A DNA stretch of 64,000 nucleotides from Maribellus luteus (GCF_003576475.1 NZ_QWGR01000014.1:1-64000), one strand, 5' to 3'; positions 18,170-28,022 are shown, counted from the first letter of the stretch. Notes: generated by a model not told the origin, from the sequence alone. Numbers and translations are program-made.

Positions 18170-20572
18170 ATGAGAAAAACGGTTTTGTATATTGTGAAAA
18201 TAACGTTGTTCTTACTTATTGCGTTGTATGGTTCAATGTCTTTTGCCCAAACTTCAAAGTTGTGGGGAAAGGTGATCGACAAGCATACAGGCAATCCGAT
18301 TTCGTATGCAAATATAAGCTTGAAACTTGATCAGGATTCACTTCGAATTGTTGGAGCGATTACCAATGCCGAAGGTGTTTTTACGATCAGGGATGTTGCT
18401 TACGGAAACTACCGATTGAAAATAAGTTTTATTGGTTACGATGCAGCGGTGGTGAACCCGTTTGTGATCAACCAATCGCAGTACGATATGGGAACTACTG
18501 CTTTGTCTGTCTCATCCAAAAATCTGGAAGAAGTAACCGTTAATTCCGAGAAACGAGGTATTTCATACCAGGTCGATCGCAAAATAATCAACGCAAAAAG
18601 TTTCCCGGGAGCCGACAAAGCCATCGATCTGCTTGAAAATATGCCGTCGCTACAGCTCGATGTGGACGGACGGCTTACGTATCGCGGGGATGGGACTTTC
18701 CTGGTTTATATTAACGGACGGCCCGAGTTAAACGGAGAAGAAAAACTGCGCCAGATACCAGCCGATCAGATTCAATACATTGAGATCATTACCAATCCAA
18801 CCGCGAAATACGATGCAGAAGGCACCGCCGGAATTATACAGGTGATTTTAAAGCGGAGCCGCTTGGAAGGGTATGCCATAAATACCAGTGCCCGGTTTTC
18901 TACATTGGGATCGTACGAATGGATTTTCTCCATTGATCAGAAAGGGAAAAAGGGAGGCTGGTACATTCAGGGGCAGCTGGATGATTTTGTGCAACGGAAA
19001 TTTACTACCACCTCCGATCAGATTATTACCAACGGTGAGCAGGAATACCGGACTTTTTCGGACTTAGTAAAAAAAGAGCGGGTAAATAACAGTTATTTGG
19101 AGTTTGGGTTGAACTACGACCTTTCGGATAAAGACTATATTGATTTTATGCTGAGTGCCGATCCTGTCCGACGCTCCAGTAAATACACCGATCTGGGTTT
19201 TTATAAAGAATCGGAATATCTTTCGGGCGAATTGCTGGGAGCTGAATCGTACGACTACGAAAGCCGCTTCAAAATGTATTACCGTTATTTGCGGGCGGTT
19301 ACCACTTACGAACATGCATTTACAAAAGACCGTTCGCATTTGTTAACGGTTTACGCCGATTATTCAACTTATCTGCATCCGTTAAAGGAGAGTAAAATCG
19401 ATACCAAAACATTCATCGACGGTTTTGAAAAGCTTGGGTATCTTGCCAAAGAGTACAACGAAATGATTGTGGAAACCAATGTGGCCTACAAGAACAAGTT
19501 TTCAGACAAGTCAACACTGGAGATCGGAGCAGAGATCAACCTCGATCATATTCCGAAAGTAACCACGCAGAGCGGAACTTTTGATGAACGAAACAGACTT
19601 CGGCTTTTTGAGGATGAGAAACAAGCGCAAAAAGTAAGGTTCGAGCAAAATATATTTTCGGGTTATGCCACATTCGAGAGCAGCTTTGGCAAGTTGGATT
19701 ACAAGTTGGGAATTAGGATGGAACATACCCGGAGAAAATCGAACTACAGCTATCAGGCAGAAGATGATTCAGAGATAGAAATACCGGCCGAGAAAGAGTT
19801 CACCGATTTTTTCCCTTCGGCGCACCTGGTTTATAATTTTTCTGACGACAACCAACTGTCAATGAACTACAGCCGGCGAATTGGCCGGGCCGATTATTAC
19901 GAGTTGATTCCGTTGAAGCGTTATGAAACTCCCTATATATATTATACCGGAAACGGAAACCTGATGCCCTCTTATTCCAACGCTTACGAATTGGGGTACA
20001 TACGTTCGTGGGGCGATAATTTTGTGTCGGCAGAGATTTTTGCCCGAACCACCGACGATTTAATTCAAAGCTATTACCGGAGGGGAGAGAACAATACGGT
20101 GATTTGGACAAAGGAAAACGTTGGGAAATCCTTAAGTGCAGGAACTGAGCTGATGGCCGGATATGATATTTTTAAATGGTGGAATAGCAATCTTTCAACC
20201 AGTTTGTATCTCTACCGTTTGACGGTCGATCTTGATAATCATCAGAATGAACAGGAACAAATGCGGGGAGATGTTCGCTTTAACAATACGTTTAAAATAG
20301 GAAAGACTTTTTCGGTACGCTACCTGTTTGCCTATTTAAGTCCTTTTTTGAATGCTCAGGTTAAGCGAGATGCTTATACCTATTCCGATCTTGCCCTCCG
20401 GAAATCTTTTATGAAACGAAAATGGGAAGTGGAGTTCTCGTGGGCAAACGTATTTAATTCAATCAGATACAGCACAATTACCAGGGGCGATGGTTTGTAT
20501 GTAGAATCCGATTTTGTTCGCAAACCTTACTTTACGTTTAAGCTATCTTACCGCTTCAATAATCAGAATTAG
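18170..20572 (+). CDS. TonB-dependent-receptor-like outer-membrane beta-barrel protein
   Basis: 800 residues. Signal peptide (hydrophobic residues 5-24 ending SFAQ), then a carboxypeptidase-regulatory-like domain (KLWGKVIDKHTGNPISYANI to about residue 110). A plug domain follows (DKAIDLLENMPSLQLDVDG, FLVYINGRPEL, YIEIITNPTAKYDAEGTAGI). The remainder is an outer-membrane barrel of the OMP_b-brl_3 type, ending in FKLSYRFNNQN. Such proteins bind and import ligands with TonB energy; the substrate is not evident and no SusD partner is present. The translation start is followed 27 nt later by the MATE gene, so the two may share an mRNA. Confidence 0.9.
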   Translation: MRKTVLYIVKITLFLLIALYGSMSFAQTSKLWGKVIDKHTGNPISYANISLKLDQDSLRIVGAITNAEGVFTIRDVAYGNYRLKISFIGYDAAVVNPFVINQSQYDMGTTALSVSSKNLEEVTVNSEKRGISYQVDRKIINAKSFPGADKAIDLLENMPSLQLDVDGRLTYRGDGTFLVYINGRPELNGEEKLRQIPADQIQYIEIITNPTAKYDAEGTAGIIQVILKRSRLEGYAINTSARFSTLGSYEWIFSIDQKGKKGGWYIQGQLDDFVQRKFTTTSDQIITNGEQEYRTFSDLVKKERVNNSYLEFGLNYDLSDKDYIDFMLSADPVRRSSKYTDLGFYKESEYLSGELLGAESYDYESRFKMYYRYLRAVTTYEHAFTKDRSHLLTVYADYSTYLHPLKESKIDTKTFIDGFEKLGYLAKEYNEMIVETNVAYKNKFSDKSTLEIGAEINLDHIPKVTTQSGTFDERNRLRLFEDEKQAQKVRFEQNIFSGYATFESSFGKLDYKLGIRMEHTRRKSNYSYQAEDDSEIEIPAEKEFTDFFPSAHLVYNFSDDNQLSMNYSRRIGRADYYELIPLKRYETPYIYYTGNGNLMPSYSNAYELGYIRSWGDNFVSAEIFARTTDDLIQSYYRRGENNTVIWTKENVGKSLSAGTELMAGYDIFKWWNSNLSTSLYLYRLTVDLDNHQNEQEQMRGDVRFNNTFKIGKTFSVRYLFAYLSPFLNAQVKRDAYTYSDLALRKSFMKRKWEVEFSWANVFNSIRYSTITRGDGLYVESDFVRKPYFTFKLSYRFNNQN

Positions 20573-20599
20573 AGGGTAAAATTTTTTCTATAGGGCAGG

Positions 20600-21961
20600 A
20601 TGTTGTTTATTTGCGGCGTGAAAATTCAACATTACATACCTTTTTATAAGCGAAATTTGCACCTGGCTCTTCCGATTGTCATGTCGCAAATAGGGCAGGT
20701 GATGGTGGCCCTTGTGGATAACATGATGGTGGGGCACGTGGGGACTACCGAGCTGGCAGCAGCTGCTTTTGCCAACAGTGTTTTTATGATCGGGATGGTG
20801 TTTGGAATGGGAGTTACCTATGGCCTAACTCCTTTGGTGGGGGCCGCATTTGGAAAAAACGACCGGAACACCATCGTGGTTTGGCTCAAAAACGGAAGTT
20901 TTTCACATTTACTAGCATCTGTGGCACTTACCTTCGTAATGTTTAGTGTGTATTTTTTCCTTCCGATGATGGGGCAGCCGCAGGATGTGTTGGAACTGGC
21001 CAAACCGTATTACCTGTTGTTGTGTGCGTCTTACTTTCCATTTATGTTGTTCTTCTCTCAAAAACAGTTTTTTGAAGGAATCGGGAACACAAAAATGGCC
21101 ATGCATATCACCCTTACGTCCAATGTGGTAAACATTGTTGTTAACTACCTTTTTATATTCGGCAAGTTTGGGATGCCTGAGTTGGGCTTACTCGGGGCCG
21201 GAATCGGTACCCTGGTGTCGCGGATGATTATGCCTGTTTTGTACGCGTTCTATGTGGCGCGCAACACTCAGCTAAGTTCTTATTTTGCCGAGGCCAGACT
21301 TCAGCAAATTTCAAAACAGAAAGTGTTGGGAGTATTGAAGATTGGTATTCCAATTGGATTTCAGTTAATTGTTGAAGTGACAGCCTTTGCGATTGGTGCC
21401 GTAATGATGGGATGGTTGGGCGAAACCGCTTTGGCTGCACACCAGGTGGCCATTGGGTTGGCTTCTACCGCTTATATGATTGCCTTAGGAGTGTCGCAGG
21501 CCAATACCATACGGGTAAGCCATCAAATGGGCGTAAAGGATTATGCCGCGATGAAAACAGCTGCATTTGCCTCTACTCACCTGGTACTGGCCTTTATGTC
21601 GCTTACCGCCCTGTTATTTATTGTGGGGCGAAACATTCTGCCTTATTTGTTTACAAGCGATGTTGCCGTAATTCAAATAGCAGCCGAGTTGCTGATTATT
21701 GCAGCAGTGTTTCAATTGTTTGATGGATTACAGGTAATAATGCAAAGTACGTTGCGGGGAATGGCTGACGTAACAAAACCCATGCTTATTGCCTTTGTTG
21801 CTTATTTACTGGTAGGAATCCCGACCAGTTACGGCTTTGCTTTTCTGCTTGATTTTGGTCCGCAGGGGATCTGGTTTGGTTATTTGGTAGGCTTAACAAC
21901 GGCCGGCATATTGTTCTATCTGCGGTTCAAAAACAATCTCCGGAAACTTAATCTCGGATAA
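20600..21961 (+). CDS. MATE-family multidrug/Na+ antiporter
   Basis: 453 residues with twelve predicted membrane helices in two MatE repeats. The opening LALPIVMSQIGQVMVALVDNMMVGHVG and the second-repeat start IGIPIGFQLIVEVTAFAIGAVMMGWLGETALAAHQVAI are characteristic. MATE proteins export cationic drugs or metabolites in exchange for Na+ or H+. It starts 27 nt after the receptor gene, suggesting read-through transcription. The chosen ATG gives a ~13-residue cytoplasmic lead before helix 1; no better start is visible. Substrate unknown. Confidence 0.9.
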   Translation: MLFICGVKIQHYIPFYKRNLHLALPIVMSQIGQVMVALVDNMMVGHVGTTELAAAAFANSVFMIGMVFGMGVTYGLTPLVGAAFGKNDRNTIVVWLKNGSFSHLLASVALTFVMFSVYFFLPMMGQPQDVLELAKPYYLLLCASYFPFMLFFSQKQFFEGIGNTKMAMHITLTSNVVNIVVNYLFIFGKFGMPELGLLGAGIGTLVSRMIMPVLYAFYVARNTQLSSYFAEARLQQISKQKVLGVLKIGIPIGFQLIVEVTAFAIGAVMMGWLGETALAAHQVAIGLASTAYMIALGVSQANTIRVSHQMGVKDYAAMKTAAFASTHLVLAFMSLTALLFIVGRNILPYLFTSDVAVIQIAAELLIIAAVFQLFDGLQVIMQSTLRGMADVTKPMLIAFVAYLLVGIPTSYGFAFLLDFGPQGIWFGYLVGLTTAGILFYLRFKNNLRKLNLG

Positions 21962-21965
21962 CTAC

Positions 21966-22050
21966 AAAAAAAAACGGGTTACCCTTTTGGCCGATAACCC
22001 GATTGTTCATAGTCTAGTTTAGTTAGATCAGAAAACTTATTGGTCTAATA
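21966..22050 (-). ncRNA. Candidate minus-strand small RNA, possible partner of the sRNA array
   Basis: On the minus strand a -7-like TACCTTTT (22054-22061) precedes about 83 nt that end in a hairpin CGGGTTA/TAACCCG (21975-21981, 21995-22001) followed by nine T. No ORF of note is present and the neighbouring MATE gene runs the other way, so the terminator needs some minus-strand transcript. It contains ATCTAACTAAAC (complement of 22017-22028), exactly complementary to the array RNAs at 41.5-42.4 kb, and TATGAAC, complementary to their 5' part. Alternatively the hairpin simply catches read-through from xylE. Confidence 0.3.
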
Positions 22051-22569
22051 GAGAAAAGGTAGTGTTATAAGTTTCTAATTCATATTTTATTAAGGCTTCG
22101 CTAAGATAGTATAAAAATGATTTAAACCTTAATCATTTTTAAAAATTAATTAACATTTGTTAAAAGTTCAATGGGTTTATCTCTTAATTTATTGATTTTT
22201 AAGTGCTATAAAAAAAACAACATGTTGTATAATACCTTTGTTTTTTGAGCGATGCTGACGGTAAGTGTTCCTGTGATGATCTGAATTAGTTTTGTGATAA
22301 AAGTCATGTTTTTAGATGGTATAATGACAGATTGAATAGTAGGATTACTACCTCTTAAGCCGGAAGTTGCAGGCATTGTTTAATCCAGAACGAAGGAGTA
22401 AGGTACAGAGCAGAAAAGACCGATTTACAGGAAGTCTTAACGTTTATATTCCGGTAGAAAAGGAAACATAATTGGCATTGCAGGGGAACGTTGTTCTTGT
22501 TTTTATAACGATTGATTTCTGAGTGAATATATTATTTTGAGTTCGTTTTTTATTTCTTCAAAAAGAAAA

Positions 22570-22604
22570 TCGCCACTCCTGCAGTTGGAACTGTGAAATG
22601 GCGA
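22570..22604 (-). terminator. Terminator of the xylose operon
   Basis: On the minus strand TCGCCATTTCACAGTT pairs imperfectly with AACTGCAGGAGTGGCGA, followed by TTTTCTTTTT. It begins about 30 nt past the xylE stop. Apart from this and the 21966-22050 candidate, the 670-nt gap 21962-22632 is A+T-rich and shows only a weak TGAT-AAAA-GTCAT palindrome at 22295-22307. Confidence 0.65.
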
Positions 22605-22632
22605 AATCTTTAACTACTAAATCCTCTGATGT

Positions 22633-24012
22633 TTATTTTGTCCAGAGACTTTCCATCTCTTCAAGCGTTTTATTTTTTGTTTCAGGAACCATTTTCCATA
22701 CAAAAATCAGCGACAATACACTCATAGCTCCGTAGAACCAGTAGGTGCCACCGCTGCTGAATTCCATCATGGCAGGGTAGGTGGATGAGATGAAATAATT
22801 GGCTGCCCATTGTGCTGCTACTGCAACGGCTACTGCTTTCCCGCGAATTTTGTTGGGGAAAAGTTCCGATATTAACACCCAGCAGATTGGTCCCCACGAC
22901 ATCATAAACGAAGCGGTGTAAATAATGATAAATACCAGGGTGCTGATGCCGATTATTTTTAGGAAAGCCAGTGCTCCGATGGCAAACATGCCGATGGCCA
23001 TACCAACCGAGCCAACCATCAGGAGTGGCTTGCGTCCCCATTTGTCGACCGTAACAATAGCAACCACCGTAAAAATTACATTCACGATTCCCATAACAAC
23101 GGTTTGCAGCATTGAAGCATCTTTTGCTGCCCCCATACTTTCAAAAATGCGGGGTGCGTAGTAAAGTGCCACATTGATTCCGACGAATTGCTGAAAAACG
23201 GAAAGAAGGATTCCGATAATGATCACGATTTTCCCGTAAGAAAAGAGTTTCGCCGAAGAGTGTTCAACACTGTTCTTGATTTCAACAAAAATTTCTTTGG
23301 CCCGGCTTGCCCCGTTAATTTTTGTAAGAATCATCAGGGCCTTGTCGTCTTTATTTTTCAGAGCCAGGTAACGAGGTGTTTCAGGTACAAAAAATAGTAA
23401 TATGCCAAAAAGTGCGGCCGGAATGGCTTCAGACATGAACATATATCTCCACCCGGTTGAGTTAATCCACTCGAGCGATTGACCGTTGGCAATTCCCCAG
23501 TTCACAAAGTAAACCACAAGCATTCCGAAAATAATGGCGAACTGATTTAGCGATACCAACCTTCCCCGTATGTCGGCCGGGGCAATTTCTCCAATGTACA
23601 TCGGGCTGACCGCAGAGGCCAGTCCAACGCCAATACCGCCAATAATCCGGTAAAAATTAAACATGTATAAAAGCCCCAGCGAAGGCTCACCTTTTTCGAA
23701 AAACAGGAATTCAGGACTTCCGGAACCAAGGGCTGATGCAAAAAACAAAACTGCCGCCAGAAACAAGGTTCTTTTTCTTCCTAAGCGAGAAGCCAGCAGC
23801 CCCGAAATACTTCCACCAATAATACATCCGATAAGTGCGCTTGAAATGGTTGCACCGTGTGCCAGAGAATTTAATCCAAGGCTGTTGATCAGGTAGGCCT
23901 GTATCGATTTATCGGCTCCCGAAATTACAGCGGTATCGTAACCAAATAAAAGGCCACCCAAGGTGGCCACTAAGGTTATAACTGTAATATAAAATGTATT
24001 TCTCTCTTTCAT
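22633..24012 (-). CDS. xylE: Sugar-porter MFS, xylose:H+ symporter
   Basis: 459 residues with twelve predicted membrane helices. Major facilitator signatures: LFGYDTAVISG in TM1, the loop 2-3 motif RLGRKRT, PMYIGEIAPADIRGRLVSLNQF, PETPRYL after TM6, and WGPICWVLISELFPNKIRGKA and PETKNKTLEEME at the end. It imports D-xylose with a proton. Its ATG overlaps the xylA stop by 1 nt (TAATG), so translation is coupled; this and the upstream isomerase and kinase fix the substrate assignment. Confidence 0.92.
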   Translation of the reverse strand: MKERNTFYITVITLVATLGGLLFGYDTAVISGADKSIQAYLINSLGLNSLAHGATISSALIGCIIGGSISGLLASRLGRKRTLFLAAVLFFASALGSGSPEFLFFEKGEPSLGLLYMFNFYRIIGGIGVGLASAVSPMYIGEIAPADIRGRLVSLNQFAIIFGMLVVYFVNWGIANGQSLEWINSTGWRYMFMSEAIPAALFGILLFFVPETPRYLALKNKDDKALMILTKINGASRAKEIFVEIKNSVEHSSAKLFSYGKIVIIIGILLSVFQQFVGINVALYYAPRIFESMGAAKDASMLQTVVMGIVNVIFTVVAIVTVDKWGRKPLLMVGSVGMAIGMFAIGALAFLKIIGISTLVFIIIYTASFMMSWGPICWVLISELFPNKIRGKAVAVAVAAQWAANYFISSTYPAMMEFSSGGTYWFYGAMSVLSLIFVWKMVPETKNKTLEEMESLWTK

Positions 24013-25337
24013 TAAATATACCAGTTGATCAGTTGCTCAATCAGTTCCTGTTTCCCGCTGATTTGTTTTGGTTCTCCCACTTCCCCTGCAATGGCGTAAA
24101 GATCTTCCAGGCTAAGTTTGCCGGCTTCGTACTCAGCACCTTTTCCACTGTCGAACGAGGCGTAACGTGCCTTTCTGCGAGCGAGGTAATCGGAGTTGCT
24201 CAGGATGTTATCGGCAATAAGCAGTGAGCGGGCGAATACGTCCATGCCACCAATGTGCGCAATAAAGATATCTTCCAGATCGGTAGAGTTCCGACGGGTT
24301 TTGGCATCGAAGTTAATACCGCCGTGTGTAAAACCACCGGCCTGCAGAATTTCGAGCATGGCTTCGGTAACCTCGTAAATGTTGGTCGGAAATTCGTCGG
24401 TATCCCAGCCATTCTGGTAGTCTCCCTTGTTGGCATCAATGGATCCCAGTAAACCCGCATCGGCTGACATTCTCAGGTCGTGAGCAAAAGTGTGGCCGGC
24501 CAACGTGGCGTGGTTTACTTCAATATTCAGTTTAAAATCTTTCTCCAGGCCGTGTTCTTTCAGAAAGCCAATGACGGTTTGCGCATCGTAATCGTACTGA
24601 TGTTTGGTTGGTTCCATCGGTTTGGGCTCGATGAAGAAAGTCCCCTTAAATCCTGCTTTGCGTCCATAATCGCGGGCAATGGTCAGGAATTTTCCAAGAT
24701 GCGCGAGCTCTCGTTTGGTATCGGTGTTGTGCAGACTCATGTAACCTTCGCGTCCGCCCCAGAAGACATAACCGGTTCCACCTAGTTCGATGGTGGCATC
24801 GATGGCATTTTTTACCTGAACGGCAGCATTGGCCAGCACACTGAAATCGGGGTTGGTTGAAGCACCGTTCATGTAGCGTGGATCGGAGAAAACATTGGCC
24901 GTGCCCCAAAGCAGTTTCACACCCGAAGCAGCCTGTTTTTGTTTAGCGTATTCCACCATCTTTTCGAGCCGTTTTTCAATTTCAAAAACTGTTCCGCCAC
25001 CCACTACATCCACATCGTGAAAGCAGTAATGCGGAATGTTCATTTTGGTAATGAACTCAAAAGCAGCATCCATTTTTTCTTTGGCGGCATCCATGGGATC
25101 GCCGGCCCCTTTCCAGGGGAAAATTTGTGTACCCGGTCCAAAAGGATCCTCGCCGGTGGCGCAGAAAGTGTGCCAGTAAGCCACCGCAAAACGCAGGTGG
25201 TCTTTCATCGTTTTTCCGGCTACCATTTTGTTTTCATCGTACCATTTAAAAGCCAGTGGATTTTTTGAATCGGGGCCTTCGTATTTAATCTGGCCAATGC
25301 CCTTGAAATACTCTTTGTTTCCTTTTAAGACTTCCAT
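24012..25337 (-). CDS. xylA: Xylose isomerase
   Basis: 441 residues, the class II length. Converts D-xylose to D-xylulose. Visible are [34 protein letters not shown], the active-site [13 protein letters not shown], the metal-ligand region [19 protein letters not shown] (Glu and Lys), and [20 protein letters not shown] with metal-binding Glu/His; [20 protein letters not shown] completes the set. It lies 24 nt after xylB and overlaps xylE by 1 nt. Cytoplasmic, needs two divalent metals. Confidence 0.96.
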   Translation of the reverse strand: MEVLKGNKEYFKGIGQIKYEGPDSKNPLAFKWYDENKMVAGKTMKDHLRFAVAYWHTFCATGEDPFGPGTQIFPWKGAGDPMDAAKEKMDAAFEFITKMNIPHYCFHDVDVVGGGTVFEIEKRLEKMVEYAKQKQAASGVKLLWGTANVFSDPRYMNGASTNPDFSVLANAAVQVKNAIDATIELGGTGYVFWGGREGYMSLHNTDTKRELAHLGKFLTIARDYGRKAGFKGTFFIEPKPMEPTKHQYDYDAQTVIGFLKEHGLEKDFKLNIEVNHATLAGHTFAHDLRMSADAGLLGSIDANKGDYQNGWDTDEFPTNIYEVTEAMLEILQAGGFTHGGINFDAKTRRNSTDLEDIFIAHIGGMDVFARSLLIADNILSNSDYLARRKARYASFDSGKGAEYEAGKLSLEDLYAIAGEVGEPKQISGKQELIEQLINWYI

Positions 25338-25361
25338 TTTGTATTTTTTTATTGTGAATGA

Positions 25362-26846
25362 TCAATTGATTTCCCTGGTCAGAACTGCTTTCCAGTTTTC
25401 ATAAGCTTCATTGTATTGAGCCGTTTTCGAAGGATCAGGTTCAATAACTTCCAGGCGTTTCAGGTTGGCAAATGCTTCTTCGAACGACCGGTAATAGCCC
25501 GAGCCAACGCCTGCTCCGCGCGCAGCGCCAACCGATCCGTCGGTGTTGTACAACTCGATGGTGGCTTCCGAAACCCCGGCCAGTGTGTCCCTGAAAAGCG
25601 GGCTCAAAAACATATTGGCTTTTCCGGCACGGATAACAGATGCGCGGATTCCGATGTTCTCCATAATTTCCATTCCGTATTTAAACGAGAAAACGATCCC
25701 TTCCTGGGCGGCTCTTAAAAGATGTCCTTTGTGGTGAATATTGAAATTCAGGCCAGAAAACACCGAGCCAATGTCTTTATTGCTCAACACACGTTCTGCA
25801 CCGTTTCCAAAGGGTAAAATGCTTAGGCCTTCAGCTCCGGCCGGAATTGCGGCAGCCATTCCATTCATTTGTTCATAAGATAGGTTTTCGCCTGTCATTC
25901 TTTTTAGCCAGGCATTCAGGATGCCGGTGCCGTTAATGCATAGTAAAACCCCCAGGCGGGGATGGCTGGCTTGGTGGTTAACGTGCGCAAAGGTATTTAC
26001 TCTCGACAAGGGGTCGTATTTTATTTCGCTGCTTACTCCGTAAACTACCCCCGAAGTTCCTGCCGTTGCGGCAATTTCGCCGGGGTTGAGCACGTTGAGC
26101 GAAAGCGCATTGTTGGGCTGATCACCGGCCCGGTAACTTATTTTTGTAGTGGGGGAGAGGCCCAGTTCTTTTGCTGCTTTTTCAGAAAGCTGACCCGAAA
26201 CGGCAAATGTGGGAACAATTTCGGGGATGATATCGGACGAAAAGCCATAATTGTTTAACAGTAATTCAGCGAGTGAATTTTCTGAAAAATCCCACATAAT
26301 TCCCTCGGAAAGGCCGCTTACGGTGGTTTGAACCTGCCCGCTTAATTTCATGGCAATGTAATCGCCCGGCAACATTATTTTATGAACTCTCTCAAACAAG
26401 TGTGGCTCGTTTTCCTTTACCCATTTTAGTTTCGAAGCAGTAAAATTTCCGGGTGAATTCAGCAAGTGAGTGAGGCAGCATTGTTCCCCGATTTCAGAAA
26501 ATGCTTTGTCGCCGTACGCCGCCGCCCGGCTGTCGCACCAAATAATGGACGGACGGATCACCTCCCGGTTTTTATCCACCATTACCAGTCCGTGCATCTG
26601 GTACGAAATGCCAATGGACTCAATATCGGCAGGAGATACCCTCGAAACAGACAATACTTCGGCTAAAGCCAGTTTCAGATTTTCCCACCAAAGTTCGGGA
26701 TCCTGTTCTGCCCAGCCTGCTTTTAGGGCGGTAATCTTCATTTCTTCTTTTGGGTAAAAAGCGCTGGCAGCCAGGTTGCCTTTTTCTCCTTCGATGAGTG
26801 AAACCTTTACGGATGAACTCCCGATATCGAATCCTAATAAGTACAT
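25362..26846 (-). CDS. xylB: Xylulokinase
   Basis: 494 residues, FGGY carbohydrate kinase family with two actin-like domains. Seen: LLGFDIGSSSVKVSL (phosphate 1), SIGISYQMHGLVMVD, SIIWCDSRAAAY (substrate-binding Asp region), ISYRAGDQPNNALSL, ATAGTSGVVYG (phosphate 2), and the C-terminal RAGKANMFLSPLFRDTLAG with DGSVGAARGAGVG. Phosphorylates D-xylulose with ATP, feeding the pentose phosphate pathway; rpe, further along the window, is one of the next steps. First gene of the operon. Confidence 0.93.
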   Translation of the reverse strand: MYLLGFDIGSSSVKVSLIEGEKGNLAASAFYPKEEMKITALKAGWAEQDPELWWENLKLALAEVLSVSRVSPADIESIGISYQMHGLVMVDKNREVIRPSIIWCDSRAAAYGDKAFSEIGEQCCLTHLLNSPGNFTASKLKWVKENEPHLFERVHKIMLPGDYIAMKLSGQVQTTVSGLSEGIMWDFSENSLAELLLNNYGFSSDIIPEIVPTFAVSGQLSEKAAKELGLSPTTKISYRAGDQPNNALSLNVLNPGEIAATAGTSGVVYGVSSEIKYDPLSRVNTFAHVNHQASHPRLGVLLCINGTGILNAWLKRMTGENLSYEQMNGMAAAIPAGAEGLSILPFGNGAERVLSNKDIGSVFSGLNFNIHHKGHLLRAAQEGIVFSFKYGMEIMENIGIRASVIRAGKANMFLSPLFRDTLAGVSEATIELYNTDGSVGAARGAGVGSGYYRSFEEAFANLKRLEVIEPDPSKTAQYNEAYENWKAVLTREIN

Positions 26847-26882
26847 GGTCTTGGTTGTTTTGTCGTTATATTTAGTTCAATC

Positions 26883-26934
26883 TGTTCTGTTCTGTTATGT
26901 GTGTAAAAATAAGTTCTATTATCTGGCTTTCAAA
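26883..26934 (-). promoter_or_regulatory. xylBAE promoter with overlapping operator repeat
   Basis: Minus strand: TTTG (26931-26934), 19-nt spacer, TATTTTTA (26904-26911, one mismatch to TAnnTTTG). Just downstream, over the expected transcription start, lies AACAGAACAGAACA (26883-26896). The same 14 nt occurs upstream of the regulator gene (27987-28000). Position fits a repressor site acted on by the adjacent GntR-type protein. Confidence 0.55.
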
Positions 26935-26943
26935 GCGGGGAAG

Positions 26944-26961
26944 AAGTGTTTTAAAACACTT
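26944..26961. promoter_or_regulatory. Perfect 18-bp palindrome at the 3' end of the regulator gene
   Basis: AAGTGTTTTAAAACACTT is a perfect palindrome that overlaps the regulator's stop codon and lies just upstream of the xyl -33 box. It lacks a following T-run, so it is more likely an operator or activator site than a terminator. Confidence 0.35.
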
Positions 26962-27956
26962 TAAAGTGAAGAGCGGATTTTCAGTGTAGTTGGAACCGTG
27001 AAATTCATCGGCTTATTGGAGCTTACAAATTCGGCTGCTTTTTGTCCCATTAACTCAAAACCGGTGGAAATAACGGTAATGCCGTTTTTTACATACTTCT
27101 TCATGGGGGTTTCGTTGTATGAAATTACACCCACCTGGTTGCCGGGTTCAAAACCTTTCTCGGAGCATTGGTCGAGTAGGTTAGCCAAAGTCCGGTCACT
27201 GACCAAAAAGTACAGGCAGTCCTTTTTAATTACGAAATCTTCGGGCTGATAGATAACTTCGTGTTTGATCTTGAAATCGGTGCAGAACTTATTGAAATAC
27301 TCGATTGCATCTTTCGGGTGATAGGTAAATGGAGGATAGTAAAAAATAAATTTCTTGTACTTTCTGATGGACTCCAGGTTATCAGCAAAGCAATCGTAAA
27401 CAGCTTGTCCAAAATCCTGTCGCACGGTGTTGCTGTTCTCTGCGGATTGTATGTTCCAGTCGATAATCAAGAGCTGTTCAGCCGGAATTTTTCGAATGAT
27501 CTCGTTTACTTTCGGGTGGTCAAAATTCATGATGATGTACTTGCTGTATTTGCCCAAACTTTCATCAATAATTTTCTCGAACAAACCAATGTTGTAATGA
27601 TGGAACTGCAAGTCGACACTTACATTTTTGTTCAGGTGTTTCAGAAACGAGTGATACAACACCTCTTTGTAAGCTTTGAAAGTGTCGAGAAAAAGAAAGA
27701 CTTTGGTGATTTTCCGGGTAACAAAATACCCGCGGTTGGGCACCGACTCTACAACGCCGCGTCTTTTTAGTTCGGCATAGGCTTTAAACACTGTATCGCG
27801 TGATAGTTGCGACTCCTTTATAAGCTGGTTGACCGAAGGAAGCATTTCTCCTTCTTTTAACTGGTTTTGGCTGATGGCGTCGATGATGGAATCCACCAAT
27901 TGCTGGAACTTGAGTACGTTGGAATTTTCCTCGATTGAGATCTTAAATTTGTTCAT
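26961..27956 (-). CDS. GntR-type transcriptional regulator with LacI-like sugar-binding domain (xylose regulator)
   Basis: 331 residues. N-terminal winged helix of the GntR family (about 10-80): QLVDSIIDAISQNQLKEGEMLPSVNQLIKESQLSRDTVFKAY, then RRGVVESVPNRGYFV. The remaining ~250 residues resemble a periplasmic-binding-protein-like effector domain as in LacI/AraR proteins (KYIIMNFDHPKV, LLIIDWNIQ, QVGVISYNETPMKKYV). The combination is the AraR/XylR arrangement used for pentose control in Bacteroidota. It sits directly upstream of xylB in the same direction and shares an operator repeat with it. Xylose as effector is inferred from context. Confidence 0.88.
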   Translation of the reverse strand: MNKFKISIEENSNVLKFQQLVDSIIDAISQNQLKEGEMLPSVNQLIKESQLSRDTVFKAYAELKRRGVVESVPNRGYFVTRKITKVFLFLDTFKAYKEVLYHSFLKHLNKNVSVDLQFHHYNIGLFEKIIDESLGKYSKYIIMNFDHPKVNEIIRKIPAEQLLIIDWNIQSAENSNTVRQDFGQAVYDCFADNLESIRKYKKFIFYYPPFTYHPKDAIEYFNKFCTDFKIKHEVIYQPEDFVIKKDCLYFLVSDRTLANLLDQCSEKGFEPGNQVGVISYNETPMKKYVKNGITVISTGFELMGQKAAEFVSSNKPMNFTVPTTLKIRSSL

Positions 27957-27986
27957 AGTGCAAACTCAGGCTTGTCAAGTCAGTGT

Positions 27987-28022
27987 TGTTCTGTTCTGTT
28001 GCGTAAAAGAGGAATAAATGTA
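27987..28022 (-). promoter_or_regulatory. Autoregulatory operator and -7 box of the xylose regulator gene
   Basis: AACAGAACAGAACA (minus strand, 27987-28000) is identical over 14 nt to the site in front of xylB. A TACATTTA (-7-like) lies at 28015-28022. The regulator probably controls its own gene as well as xylBAE. Confidence 0.45.
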
